A stretch of DNA of 64,000 bases, from assembly GCF_900142675.1 (NCBI RefSeq), contig NZ_FRBS01000001.1, positions 1,109,515 through 1,173,514 on the forward strand. The letters are read 5' to 3'. The position numbers and the translations under genes are program-made. Source of the DNA: Shouchella rhizosphaerae (GTDB lineage: Bacteria > Bacillota > Bacilli > Bacillales > Bacillaceae_D). Under the pieces are notes generated by a model. It did not search any database. It had not been told where the DNA came from and saw nothing but the letters and a program-made list of their open reading frames with translations. This document shows, piece by piece, positions 45,231 to 53,805 of the stretch. The first letter of the stretch is position 1. Each line of letters opens with the position of its first letter.

Positions 45231-46599
45231 TTGATTCACCTCCATTTTTCATTTCTCGTTTCCCCACTACTTGGCAGTGTAAGTTTCCATCTGCCAGTTT
45301 CACTACGATATCGTCTTCAATCTCCACGTCTTTTGCCGTCTTTACTAACGCCTCGTCTTTGTAAACGAGCGAATAGCCTCTGTCCATTACTGCTAGCGGG
45401 CTTAAGAGCTGAAGTTGTTGGATTACGGCAGACAGGCTTTGCCGTTTCCTTTGCGTCTCTGCCGCCATTGCTCGAACGAGACGGGCATGGTTTTGCCGTC
45501 GTTCTTTTTGCAATTGGCTCACCCTGGTAGCAGGATGTTGACGAAGAATGGCTTGGTTCATATGTTTAAACGCCAGTGTCTTTTGCTCCAATTTTATTTG
45601 CATGGCCCGGTTTAACCGTTCCATTAGCCCGTCAAGTTGCTGTTCTTTTTGGTGGACGAGCTGGACAGGGTAACGAAACGCATAGGAGCGTTTCAGCCGC
45701 TCTAGCTCTCTCCGTCTTGTTTTCACTTGCTCGACAAGCGAACGTTCTAGCCGCTTTTTCAAATGGCCGATATGCTCCATTAGTTCACGGGCATCAGGCA
45801 CTGCAAATTCTGCTGCCGCCGTAGGAGTGGGAGCCCGTCTGTCAGCTGCAAAATCGCTGATCGTAAAGTCTGTTTCATGGCCGACAGCCGAAATGACAGG
45901 AACAGCAGCTTCTGCAATCGCCCGAGCCACCATTTCTTCGTTGAAAGCCCACAACTCTTCAATCGAGCCACCGCCCCTGGCGACAATGACGACATCAAAT
46001 ATATTGGCCATGCTTGCCTGTTCCAGCGCGCGGCTGATGGAAAGGGGCGCCCCTTCTCCTTGGACAAGTACAGGAAAAAGCGTCACGCGTATTTGCGGAT
46101 AGCGCCGTTTTAATGTCGTCATCATATCACGGATCACAGCACCTGTTGGCGACGTAATAATCGCAATATGCGTTGGAAAACGGGGAATCGGGCGCTTACG
46201 TTCCTCGGCAAATAGCCCTTCTGCCTCAAGCGCTTTCTTTAAACGCTCGTACTCGGCAAACAAACTGCCGATGCCGTCAGGCTGCATTTCTTTGGCGTAA
46301 AATTGGTACTGCCCATATGGCTCGTACACATTGATTTCACCGCGAATGAGCACATTCATGCCATTCTCAGGCTTAAAGCGGAGGAAGCGGTTATAGCCAG
46401 CAAACATGACAGCTTGCATTCTCGATCCTTCATCCTTGATTGTAAAATACATATGGCCCCGCGTATGCTGTTTAAAATTGGAAAGTTCGCCGCGTATCCA
46501 TATTTCAGGCAAATGGGGATCGTCTTCTAACAATTGCTTAATGTAACGTGTCGCTTCGCTTACTGTCCAAGCTTCAGCGACACCAGCATTTCCAGCCAT
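45223..46599 (-). CDS. xseA: Exodeoxyribonuclease VII large subunit
   Basis: 458-residue catalytic subunit that degrades single-stranded DNA to oligonucleotides. N-terminal OB fold ([19 protein letters not shown]), catalytic region ([55 protein letters not shown]), then a coiled coil. Start ATG 46599 with TAGGAGG. It follows nusB after 17 bp; in B. subtilis folD lies in between and is absent here. Confidence 0.95.
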   Translation of the reverse strand: MAGNAGVAEAWTVSEATRYIKQLLEDDPHLPEIWIRGELSNFKQHTRGHMYFTIKDEGSRMQAVMFAGYNRFLRFKPENGMNVLIRGEINVYEPYGQYQFYAKEMQPDGIGSLFAEYERLKKALEAEGLFAEERKRPIPRFPTHIAIITSPTGAVIRDMMTTLKRRYPQIRVTLFPVLVQGEGAPLSISRALEQASMANIFDVVIVARGGGSIEELWAFNEEMVARAIAEAAVPVISAVGHETDFTISDFAADRRAPTPTAAAEFAVPDARELMEHIGHLKKRLERSLVEQVKTRRRELERLKRSYAFRYPVQLVHQKEQQLDGLMERLNRAMQIKLEQKTLAFKHMNQAILRQHPATRVSQLQKERRQNHARLVRAMAAETQRKRQSLSAVIQQLQLLSPLAVMDRGYSLVYKDEALVKTAKDVEIEDDIVVKLADGNLHCQVVGKREMKNGGESNG

Positions 46600-46616
46600 C
46601 CCACGAGCCTCCTAAT

Positions 46617-47018
46617 TTATTTGTTTTTCATTGCCATATCATATGAATTGGACAATACCCCATTGATAAAACGCCCCGCATCAGTCCCGCCAAATGCTTT
46701 TGCAAGCTCAATTGCTTCATTCAACGTTACATTTACAGGGATATCGTCTAAATACAACATCTCAAACAGCCCCATGCGGGCGATTGCCCGGTCAACGTGG
46801 CCCAGTCGGTCAAGCGTATACCCCTTTAAATTTTCGCTTAAATACCCGTCAATTTCATCTTGGTGTTCAAGCGTCCCATGGACAAGCGTATTGTAAAATT
46901 CGCTCGGTTCTTCTTCATCATTTAGCGTATTTTCGATCGCTTTGTCCACGTTGATATCAATTAAAGTCAGCTGGTAGAGTGTTTGCACAGCTCGCAGCCT
47001 TGCTACACGTCGGTTCAT
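46617..47018 (-). CDS. nusB: Transcription antitermination factor NusB
   Basis: 133-residue helical protein that binds boxA of rRNA leaders together with NusE (S10). NusB features: ARLRAVQTLYQLTLIDINVD at the start, VDRAIARMGLFEMLYLDDIP, and LNEAIELAKAFGGTDAGRFINGVL at the end (in part). Preceded by GGAG; followed by xseA. Confidence 0.94.
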   Translation of the reverse strand: MNRRVARLRAVQTLYQLTLIDINVDKAIENTLNDEEEPSEFYNTLVHGTLEHQDEIDGYLSENLKGYTLDRLGHVDRAIARMGLFEMLYLDDIPVNVTLNEAIELAKAFGGTDAGRFINGVLSNSYDMAMKNK

Positions 47019-47081
47019 AATTAACTCCTTTATGATTTGTCTTGTTTAGTATAGCGCAAATCAGCGGCGACGTAAAAACAG

Positions 47082-47106
47082 AAAAAACCGGCAGTAGCCG
47101 GTTTTT
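47082..47106 (-). terminator. Terminator of yqhY
   Basis: AAAAACCGGC / GCCGGTTTTT with a 4-base loop; directly after repeat copy D when read on the minus strand. nusB starts 64 bp later, so readthrough or a promoter must serve nusB. Confidence 0.9.
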
Positions 47107-47160
47107 CAGACTGTAGACAAACGCTCGCATACGTTGTGGTTGACAAGCGTTTTCTATTAG
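47107..47160 (-). repeat. 3'-UTR repeat element, copy D
   Basis: Sense with yqhY on the minus strand: arms AAACGCT (47119-47125) and AGCGTTT (47146-47152); loop contains ACGTATGCGAG; tail GTCTACAGTCTGA joins the terminator. The clearest copy. Confidence 0.75.
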
Positions 47161-47195
47161 CCTGATCAAGTTTTTCGAATCAAGTCTCAAGGCGC

Positions 47196-47606
47196 TTATT
47201 CGTAGTCGTTATCCACTGAGTTTTGTGCTTCTGGGGACTCAAAGTAAACACCGACGACATGGACATTGATTTGATTTAAGCGAATCGCCGTCATTGTTTC
47301 CAGCGCTTGTTGAATATTAAGCTGGATTAATTTGGCTACTTCCGGCACAGCCGCGCCATAGGAAATAATAATGGATACGTCGACAATAATGCCTTCTTCC
47401 GTTAGTTCCACTTTAACGCCTTTTCCATGGTTCTTTCTCCCAAGGCGTTCGGCTACATCAGCAGCAAAGTTGCCTCTTAGGGCAGCCACACCTTCCACTT
47501 CCTGTGTCGCGATCCCGGCAATCACTTCAATGACTTCTGGAGAGATTTCGACTTTCCCAAGCCCGCCTTTTTGCTCGTCAAGTTCTAACAGTTGGTGGTC
47601 TTCCAT
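47196..47606 (-). CDS. yqhY: Asp23/Gls24-family protein YqhY
   Basis: 136 residues with the Asp23 domain (GKVEISPEVIEVIAGIATQE; GVKVELTEEGIIVDVSI; VQTMTAIR-like end). In B. subtilis YqhY is linked to accBC and influences acetyl-CoA carboxylase activity; the same link exists here, 18 bp after accC. Cytoplasmic. ATG start with AGGGGCG. Confidence 0.9.
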   Translation of the reverse strand: MEDHQLLELDEQKGGLGKVEISPEVIEVIAGIATQEVEGVAALRGNFAADVAERLGRKNHGKGVKVELTEEGIIVDVSIIISYGAAVPEVAKLIQLNIQQALETMTAIRLNQINVHVVGVYFESPEAQNSVDNDYE

Positions 47607-47624
47607 GTTTAAACGCCCCTTTGC

Positions 47625-48983
47625 TTATTTTTTTACTGGCATCACATCATGTTCTTCAACAAACTTCGTATTAAAATCGCCAGAAACAAACACCTCATGG
47701 TTTAGAAGCTGGAGATGGAACGGAATCGTTGTATCAACACCGCTAATTTCAAATTCAGACAACGCCCGTCTCATCCGGGCAATGGCCTCCTCCCGAGTAG
47801 CGCCATGCACGATTACTTTGGCGATCATCGAGTCATAAAATGGCGAGATGACGCAGCCTGGGTAAGCAGCTGAATCAACGCGGACCCCAAGTCCACCAGG
47901 AGCAAGGTAGTCAACGATTTTTCCTGGAGATGGCATAAAGTTCTTTTCTGGATTTTCAGCGTTAATGCGGCATTCGATTGACCACCCATTATACGTGACA
48001 TCTTCTTGCGTCAACGACAACTTTTCATTGTCTGCGATGCGGATTTGTTCTTTAATCAAATCAACACCGGTGACCATCTCCGTCACAGGATGCTCAACTT
48101 GAATGCGCGTATTCATTTCCATGAAATAAAAATCGCCCGTATTGTGGTCATAAATAAATTCAACTGTACCAGCTCCAGAGTATTGAACGGCCCTTGCCGC
48201 TTCTACGGCCGCGCGCCCCATTTCTTGACGCTTTTCCTCTGTAATTGCAGGAGAAGGGCTTTCTTCAAGCAATTTTTGCAAACGGCGCTGAATCGAACAA
48301 TCGCGCTCGCCTAAATGGATAACATTGCCGTGGTTATCGGCAAGCACTTGGATTTCAACATGCCTGAAATCTTCAATATACTTTTCTAAATAAACGCCAG
48401 GATTGCCAAAGGCCGTCTCTGCTTCTTGCTGTGTCACTTTTATGCCCGATTCTAATTCTTTCTCATTGCGGGCGACACGGATCCCTTTACCGCCTCCACC
48501 GGCCGTTGCTTTAATAATAACAGGGTAGCCAATATCGCGGGCAATTTGTTTTGCATCTTCAATTGTTTCCACAATTCCATTTGACCCAGGTACGATTGGC
48601 ACGCCAGCTTTTGCCATTGTTTCCCTCGCAACATCTTTTGTTCCCATCCGGCTTATCGCTGTCGGGCTTGGACCAATAAAGGTAATGTTACAGTCTGCGC
48701 AAATTTCCGCGAAATCGGCGTTTTCCGCTAAAAAGCCATAGCCAGGATGAATCGCGTCCGTTTCCGTTAATGTCGCCACGCTCATTAAGTTTGTGAAATT
48801 CAAGTAGCTTTTGGCAGACTCCGTTGGCCCAATACAAAATGCTTGGTCTGCAAGTTGGACGTGTAATGAATCAGCATCTGCTTCAGAAAAAACGGCCACT
48901 GTTTCAATGCCGAGCTCCTTACACGCGCGAATGACCCGAACGGCAATTTCGCCGCGGTTTGCTATTAAAATTCGTTTGATCAT
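47625..48983 (-). CDS. accC: Acetyl-CoA carboxylase, biotin carboxylase subunit
   Basis: 452-residue ATP-grasp enzyme that carboxylates biotin on AccB, the first committed step of fatty-acid synthesis. N-terminal [23 protein letters not shown] loop [14 protein letters not shown], and [16 protein letters not shown] of the active site. 11 bp after accB; the pair is an operon. Start ATG 48983. Confidence 0.96.
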   Translation of the reverse strand: MIKRILIANRGEIAVRVIRACKELGIETVAVFSEADADSLHVQLADQAFCIGPTESAKSYLNFTNLMSVATLTETDAIHPGYGFLAENADFAEICADCNITFIGPSPTAISRMGTKDVARETMAKAGVPIVPGSNGIVETIEDAKQIARDIGYPVIIKATAGGGGKGIRVARNEKELESGIKVTQQEAETAFGNPGVYLEKYIEDFRHVEIQVLADNHGNVIHLGERDCSIQRRLQKLLEESPSPAITEEKRQEMGRAAVEAARAVQYSGAGTVEFIYDHNTGDFYFMEMNTRIQVEHPVTEMVTGVDLIKEQIRIADNEKLSLTQEDVTYNGWSIECRINAENPEKNFMPSPGKIVDYLAPGGLGVRVDSAAYPGCVISPFYDSMIAKVIVHGATREEAIARMRRALSEFEISGVDTTIPFHLQLLNHEVFVSGDFNTKFVEEHDVMPVKK

Positions 48984-48994
48984 CGTTATCGCCC

Positions 48995-49483
48995 CTACTT
49001 ATTCCGTTCAACAACCATCAGCGGCTGTCCATACTCAACAAGTTCACCGTTTTCTGCCACAATCTCCACAATTTTCCCTTTTGTATCGGCAACAATCGGG
49101 TTCATTAGTTTCATTGCTTCAACGATGCAGACAACCGTGTCTTCCTCAACGCTATCGCCTGTGCGCACATACGGATCAGCATCAGGAGATGGCGCAGCAT
49201 AAAACGTCCCTACCATCGGCGACGTAACTGTAAACAAATCCCGGCCATCTGCATCGGCTTCTGGCTCTTTGCTTTCAACTATTTCTTCCGGCTGCGCCAC
49301 TGGTGCCGGCGCTGCAGCAGGCGCTTTTTGTACAGCGGCTGTCGGCTGTTCGAGCGGCACTGCAACTTGACCATTGTTTTTCTTTAATACAAGTTTGCCA
49401 TTTTCTTGCTCCAGTTCAAGTTCCTCAAGAGAAGAGGAATCAAGTGCTTCTATTAGACTTTTAATTTCTTCAACTTTAAACAT
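48995..49483 (-). CDS. accB: Acetyl-CoA carboxylase biotin carboxyl carrier protein
   Basis: 162 residues. Helical N-terminus ([20 protein letters not shown]), an Ala/Pro-rich hinge, and the biotinyl domain with the biotin lysine in VEAMKLMNP. Start ATG 49483 follows AAAGGAG; the longer frame has no site. The 150 bp upstream hold its promoter region, where I find no clear hexamers. Confidence 0.95.
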   Translation of the reverse strand: MFKVEEIKSLIEALDSSSLEELELEQENGKLVLKKNNGQVAVPLEQPTAAVQKAPAAAPAPVAQPEEIVESKEPEADADGRDLFTVTSPMVGTFYAAPSPDADPYVRTGDSVEEDTVVCIVEAMKLMNPIVADTKGKIVEIVAENGELVEYGQPLMVVERNK

Positions 49484-49612
49484 CTTGTAGCAGCTCCTTT
49501 TCAATTGCTTCGTTTAGTGGTCATACCACTTCAGCGCCACCCGTCCCATACATCATGTACTAACGTTCGGGGTTCGCGAGGAAAAATCCTTTATTATGTA
49601 GTAAAATTGCAG

Positions 49613-49645
49613 GCGTAAGAGGGAGTGCTCCCCCTTACTCTTGTT
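49613..49645 (-). terminator. Hairpin at the stop of the 114-aa gene
   Basis: GTAAGGGGGAG / CTCCCTCTTAC on the minus strand, stem of about 11 bp including the stop codon; no clear T-run follows. Confidence 0.5.
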
Positions 49646-49979
49646 CTTCTGTCGTTTGTGCGTCTTTTTTGTATTGCCGAAACACAGGAAATTCCGAGAG
49701 GTTGTCCGGTATTTTCCCATTTTCCAGCAAAATGATCTTAACAATATTTTTATTGCGGGCCATATGGTACTTTTCCCCGTATTCATTTTCCTGGGTATAA
49801 CGCTTTAAGTTTTCGTAGTCTTCCTCTTGGATCGACACGCTCACACGGTCGCCGTCTTCGTCTTCGATTTCTTCAGAAAAGCCAACTTCAAATTCGACGA
49901 TTTGAATATGGTCATTTTTTATATTGCGCGTCTGCTCGAGGACAGCTTTCGCTCCCTCTGTTAAATCAGACCATTCCAT
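49635..49979 (-). CDS. Hypothetical acidic protein between spoIIIAH and accB
   Basis: 114 residues from ATG 49979 behind AAGGAG (MEWSDLTEGAKAVLEQTRN). Very acidic in the middle (GFSEEIEDEDGDRVSVSI), no membrane segment. Family not recognised. In B. subtilis spoIIIAH is followed directly by yqhY/accB genes, so this is an insertion relative to that order. A GC-rich hairpin overlaps its stop codon. Confidence 0.65.
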   Translation of the reverse strand: MEWSDLTEGAKAVLEQTRNIKNDHIQIVEFEVGFSEEIEDEDGDRVSVSIQEEDYENLKRYTQENEYGEKYHMARNKNIVKIILLENGKIPDNLSEFPVFRQYKKDAQTTEEQE

Positions 49980-50097
49980 CTGCAATCTCTCCTTACTTCA
50001 TTATACATTGCTGTATTATACCATGTGTAGAAGAGGAATGCATGTTGCAAAAAAAGCAGCTTGTGCAAAGGCTGCATCAAGCCGCTAATAACTAGTA

Positions 50098-50652
50098 TTA
50101 TTCTGCTATTTCGTCCAAATGGACCGAAATGTCTGCCGTTGTTTGCAAATGCTCTTTGGCAAGCTGCATAATGGAGTTGGCTTCGGCTTTTGAAAGGCTT
50201 TCAGCTTGAACCATGATTTGTACGCTATCTGCTTCAGACATGACGAGCGCATCATTATACCCTTCTGCACGCAAGAGTGATTCGAGCATTTGCTCATTGT
50301 CCCCTACGGCAAGGATTTCAATCGATTTGTCGTTCGCGGCTACCGCTTCCTCAGCTGAGCTGCCTTCAGCAGATGCTTCACGAGTATACTGCTCTGCTTC
50401 TTTGTGGCGTGCCTCATTCAATTTTAAACGCGCTTCCGTGTAATTGTCGTTACCAGAGAGGCTTGCGATCATATCACCATCAACCGTGCCATCTTCATTT
50501 ACTTCGACTTCCACCCCTGCTTCTTCTGAAGCGATTGGGTCTGTCCCTTCATCCCCGGCGTTTTGATTACCTGGATAGGCATAGTACACACCAAGAACCA
50601 ACATTAAGCTTAACATTGTCAATAGCCAAACCGTTTGCTTTTTAAGAACCAT
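50098..50652 (-). CDS. spoIIIAH: Stage III sporulation protein AH
   Basis: 184-residue bitopic membrane protein made in the mother cell. It pairs with forespore SpoIIQ to form the channel (feeding tube) and acts as an engulfment ratchet. N-terminal anchor VWLLTMLSLMLVLGVYYA, an acidic linker, and the YscJ-like ring-building domain (YTEARLKLNEARHKEAEQYT; LLRAEGYNDALVM). Start ATG 50652 follows GAAGGAGG. Last gene of the spoIIIA operon. Confidence 0.94.
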   Translation of the reverse strand: MVLKKQTVWLLTMLSLMLVLGVYYAYPGNQNAGDEGTDPIASEEAGVEVEVNEDGTVDGDMIASLSGNDNYTEARLKLNEARHKEAEQYTREASAEGSSAEEAVAANDKSIEILAVGDNEQMLESLLRAEGYNDALVMSEADSVQIMVQAESLSKAEANSIMQLAKEHLQTTADISVHLDEIAE

Positions 50653-50654
50653 TT

Positions 50655-51317
50655 TTATTCCTCCTTCATTTTCTTCGGCATAACAGATACGCGATGGGGC
50701 GCTACATCTAACACACGGCTCACCGCTTCTACTACCCAAGCCTTTACTTGTACATTTTCCACTCCTTCCGCAACAACAAGCACGCCTGCTACCGCTGGTT
50801 TTTCTTTCGAGATGACAAGCGGCTCATCTTGATCGCCGTTGCGGGTAATTACAACATTTTCTTCTTCTTGCGTATCCTCTACTTGTCTGCTGCCGCCTTC
50901 ACGGTCTGTCTCATTTGTCTCTTGGCGCCCGCGTTTTACATTTTTTTCATAGACTTGCTTTTCACTTTCCGCGAGATTGACAACGATTGAGACATTATTG
51001 ACGCCGACTATCTCTTGCAGCGCCTCGCGCAATTGATTTTCATAGCGCATTTCATAGTCAGCCATTGAATTTTCTTCGACTTTCCGGCCAAACACAGGGG
51101 CTGTGTCCTCCTCGCCGTCTTCATTCGAGTCTGCCTCATTTGTAGTTGGCATTGCGTCATCATTTTCCGGTTGCAAAAATTGACTCAAAAGCATTAACGC
51201 TACACCGAGACAGCCTAGCAGTAAGATGTATTTGGGCGAAAAGCTGCGTTTTTTTTTATCTGGCTGTTTTGGTAGCCATTTTTTAAACCAATCGTCAGCT
51301 TTTTCTTTGTCATTCAT
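50655..51317 (-). CDS. spoIIIAG: Stage III sporulation protein AG
   Basis: 220 residues, one N-terminal membrane helix (YILLLGCLGVALMLLSQF) and a ring-forming domain (LREALQEIVGVNNVSIVVNL; VEAVSRVLDVAPHRVSVMPK) of the kind that forms the large SpoIIIAG ring. Its start overlaps spoIIIAF by 4 bp; two bases separate it from spoIIIAH. Confidence 0.94.
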   Translation of the reverse strand: MNDKEKADDWFKKWLPKQPDKKKRSFSPKYILLLGCLGVALMLLSQFLQPENDDAMPTTNEADSNEDGEEDTAPVFGRKVEENSMADYEMRYENQLREALQEIVGVNNVSIVVNLAESEKQVYEKNVKRGRQETNETDREGGSRQVEDTQEEENVVITRNGDQDEPLVISKEKPAVAGVLVVAEGVENVQVKAWVVEAVSRVLDVAPHRVSVMPKKMKEE

Positions 51318-51937
51318 TCACCCACCCCTCCTTCTCTTACCAATGTAATTGCGGACTCTGGAACACCCCATTCGTCGGCCAAAAACAGAGCAAGCTCATC
51401 CTTGTTTTCAACTGGCTTTTGCTGGCTACGCCCGTCGGTTGTGTCGATTTCAATGGATACAGGTTCAATGGGCTTCCCCGCGCCTAAGCTGGACTCTGGT
51501 TTTTCCGACGAACCTACATGGACTTCTATTGCCACTCCAGGTTCCTCTGCTGTCTCCGCCACGGCAATGTGCGTAATGGACATTTGATGACGACTCGCCA
51601 ACTCTTCCTCAACTTGGTCTTTTAGTTGGACAGCCACTTGTTCAGATGTATATGCATCAAAGAACTGATCTATCTCTTTTTTTTGTGAATTTATTTTTTC
51701 CTCAATGTCAATGGCTTTTTCTTGTTGAGATGCCTGCTCTACCAGGCTGTAGAGCCATTTTTCTGGGTCTTGATGAAACAGGGAAAGCACAGGTTGGAGC
51801 ATCATGACAAGCAGCATTAAACTAACAACCAGTTTGACATAGTTTTTTAACGCTGTATTTGGCAAAAGCAACTCTAGGACGACCGCAAGCAAAATCAACA
51901 GCACAATCGACGTTACCCACCCATTAATAAATTCGAT
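51314..51937 (-). CDS. spoIIIAF: Stage III sporulation protein AF (ATC start proposed)
   Basis: Mother-cell membrane protein of the SpoIIIA complex, two N-terminal helices and a ring-building domain. An ordinary start exists only at GTG 51904, which would remove 11 conserved residues and the first half of helix 1. In frame upstream reads IEFINGWVTSIVLLILLAVV, which lines up residue for residue with B. subtilis SpoIIIAF as I recall it (M-S-F-L-T-E-W-L-T-T-I-V). The codon at the position of its Met1 is ATC (51935-51937), exactly 8 bases after a GGAGG. From there the protein has 207 residues, the usual length. I therefore place the start at ATC. Confidence 0.85.
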   Translation of the reverse strand: MEFINGWVTSIVLLILLAVVLELLLPNTALKNYVKLVVSLMLLVMMLQPVLSLFHQDPEKWLYSLVEQASQQEKAIDIEEKINSQKKEIDQFFDAYTSEQVAVQLKDQVEEELASRHQMSITHIAVAETAEEPGVAIEVHVGSSEKPESSLGAGKPIEPVSIEIDTTDGRSQQKPVENKDELALFLADEWGVPESAITLVREGGVGE

Positions 51938-51950
51938 TTTGCACGCCTCC

Positions 51951-53144
51951 TCACCTCATCAAAAAAGCGATGTTGCTGGCCGCAACCATTAATGTGATTG
52001 CTAAGAAAAACATGAAGCCGACGAGTGCAAGCGCCGCAAACACGTATAGGACGGCTTTGCCGATGATCCCTAAACAATCAATGATTGCCCCGTCGCCAAG
52101 TGGCTGTAGAACGGCAGCCGAAACCTGAAAAATAAACGCAATCGACAACACTTTAATCGCCGGAAAAGCGCATATAGCCAAGAGAATGACAAGCCCACTC
52201 ATGCCGATCGTATTTTTTAAAAGCAATGAAGCGCTCGCAACAGTATCCGTTGCATCTGTAAACATCCGTCCTACTACTGGCACAAAATTGCTCGCGATAA
52301 ACTTTGCGGTCCGCAACGTTAATCCGTCGACAGCGGCAGTTGTCGTCCCTTGGACTGAAACGACGCCTAGGAAGACAGTCATACAAATGCCCAGCAGCCC
52401 AACTGCTCCAGTCCGGAATAAATTCGCTAGTCGTGTGACTTTATAGTGGTCACTAAATGTACTGACGATGCCAAGAACAGCCGAAATGAACAAAAGCGGC
52501 AAAACGACAGCATTGACGATTAACCCACTCGTATGGACTAAAAAAATAATAATCGGATGAAACAATGCGGAAGTCGATGCGCCGCCAATGGAAGCCATCA
52601 TTGCCAGCAACAGCGGCAGCAACGCAATTGTAAAGTGCACCATCGAATTAATCGCTTCTGTCGCATATGTAATGGCTGTATGAAAGCCATTCATTGCAAT
52701 CATCGCTAATACCAACAGCGTGACCGCATAAGCGGTTTTGCTCACTGTCTGATGTTCGAATGCAGTTTGAAATGATTGAAGGATATAAGAAAAAATCGTT
52801 AACAACAGCAGCATTCCCATTAGTTTTCCATTGACGATCAATTCATGGAACAAGTATTTAACGAGGCCGACGCCCCATTCCTTTAGCTCAAACTGCTTGT
52901 CTCCTTTTAAAAAATCGATTAATTGCCCTTTTTGGCTTTCAGGAAGAAAGCCCCCGTACTCTTCTGAGACGGACTCCCAGTATTCTTGGATTTCATCAAG
53001 CTTTAATATATTTAACTGCTCGTTTACGAGCTCTTCTGCTGGCGGTTGGACGTTATTTTCTTCTGCAAACGTGTTCTCGCTTTGAAGGCCAAAGCAACAA
53101 ACGATGCAGAAAAGCAAGGAAACGGCGATTTTTTTGCTTCCCAT
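51951..53144 (-). CDS. spoIIIAE: Stage III sporulation protein AE
   Basis: 397-residue polytopic membrane protein, the likely permease-like core of the SpoIIIA machine. Signal-like N-terminus (AVSLLFCIVCCFGL), an extracellular stretch to ~95, then seven or more helices (MGMLLLLTIFSYILQ; GLVILLAICAFPAIKVL). ATG start. The stop TGA stands directly before the GGAGG of spoIIIAF. Confidence 0.95.
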   Translation of the reverse strand: MGSKKIAVSLLFCIVCCFGLQSENTFAEENNVQPPAEELVNEQLNILKLDEIQEYWESVSEEYGGFLPESQKGQLIDFLKGDKQFELKEWGVGLVKYLFHELIVNGKLMGMLLLLTIFSYILQSFQTAFEHQTVSKTAYAVTLLVLAMIAMNGFHTAITYATEAINSMVHFTIALLPLLLAMMASIGGASTSALFHPIIIFLVHTSGLIVNAVVLPLLFISAVLGIVSTFSDHYKVTRLANLFRTGAVGLLGICMTVFLGVVSVQGTTTAAVDGLTLRTAKFIASNFVPVVGRMFTDATDTVASASLLLKNTIGMSGLVILLAICAFPAIKVLSIAFIFQVSAAVLQPLGDGAIIDCLGIIGKAVLYVFAALALVGFMFFLAITLMVAASNIAFLMR

Positions 53145-53158
53145 TACGCTTGTCCTCC

Positions 53159-53554
53159 TTATCCCGACATGGGCAAAAGCGACAAAATCATTTCAATGAC
53201 AGCCTTAATGATAGGGATTGCCAGCACAAGAATAAAAATCTTCCCTGCCAGTTCAATTTTTGAAGCGATTGAGCTTTGACCGGCATCCTTGGCAATTTGT
53301 GCACCAAATTCTGTAATATAAGCAATGCCTATGATTTTTAAAATCGTTTGCAAATAAACCATATGGATGTTGGCACTTTCGGCAAGCTGGCTGATCATCT
53401 CAATCATGACGGCAATTTCGTCAATCAAGAATAGAAAAATAAAAGCGCCAACGAACATTGTCAGCAAAAAAGCAAATGCCGGTTTCTGCTCTTTTACGAC
53501 AAGTGCTAGAAATGTGGCAATCAGCCCTAATCCAACTAGTTGGACGATTTCAAT
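53159..53554 (-). CDS. spoIIIAD: Stage III sporulation protein AD (ATT start proposed)
   Basis: Small membrane protein with three to four helices. The longest frame with a normal start begins at TTG 53467 and would delete the first helix. The in-frame codons upstream read IEIVQLVGLGLIATFLALVV, which matches the N-terminus of B. subtilis SpoIIIAD from its third residue as I recall it. A stop (TGA) lies three codons before, and between there is no ATG, GTG or TTG. ATT at 53552-53554 is 7 bases after AAGGAGGTG and gives 131 residues against 133 in B. subtilis. I place the start there. The end ALLKEAL-type region is intact (IIKAVIEMILSLLPMSG). Confidence 0.85.
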   Translation of the reverse strand: MEIVQLVGLGLIATFLALVVKEQKPAFAFLLTMFVGAFIFLFLIDEIAVMIEMISQLAESANIHMVYLQTILKIIGIAYITEFGAQIAKDAGQSSIASKIELAGKIFILVLAIPIIKAVIEMILSLLPMSG

Positions 53555-53572
53555 CGCAGCTCACCTCCTTGG

Positions 53573-53779
53573 CTACGCCTGGAACAAAAACACGCTGCGG
53601 ATTTTTTGGAACAAGTCGTCAATGATTGTGGCAACCATATATAAAACAACGACAAAGCCGATTAGCGTCACCCAGTGGGCCCAATCTTCCTTGCCCATTT
53701 GCTTAAGCACGGTATGCATCATCGCCACGATAATGCCAATTCCGGCAATTTGGAATATCGTATTCACATCATATGCCAC
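53573..53779 (-). CDS. spoIIIAC: Stage III sporulation protein AC
   Basis: 68 residues, two membrane helices (TIFQIAGIGIIVAMMHTVL and VTLIGFVVVLYMVATII) around a KQMGKEDWAHW loop that is typical of the family. Length equals B. subtilis SpoIIIAC. ATG start. The stop is 17 bases before the proposed ATT of spoIIIAD. Confidence 0.94.
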   Translation of the reverse strand: MAYDVNTIFQIAGIGIIVAMMHTVLKQMGKEDWAHWVTLIGFVVVLYMVATIIDDLFQKIRSVFLFQA

Positions 53780-53805
53780 CTGCTCATCCTCCCTGCTTTC
53801 GCTTT

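Noticed and set aside
45576..45824. Several 60-200-codon ORFs opposite real genes (for example here and at 27551-28138, 32723-33340, 39930-40541)
   Set aside because: They are antisense shadows of xseA, the E2 gene, bkdR and recN, with compositions that mirror the sense codons.
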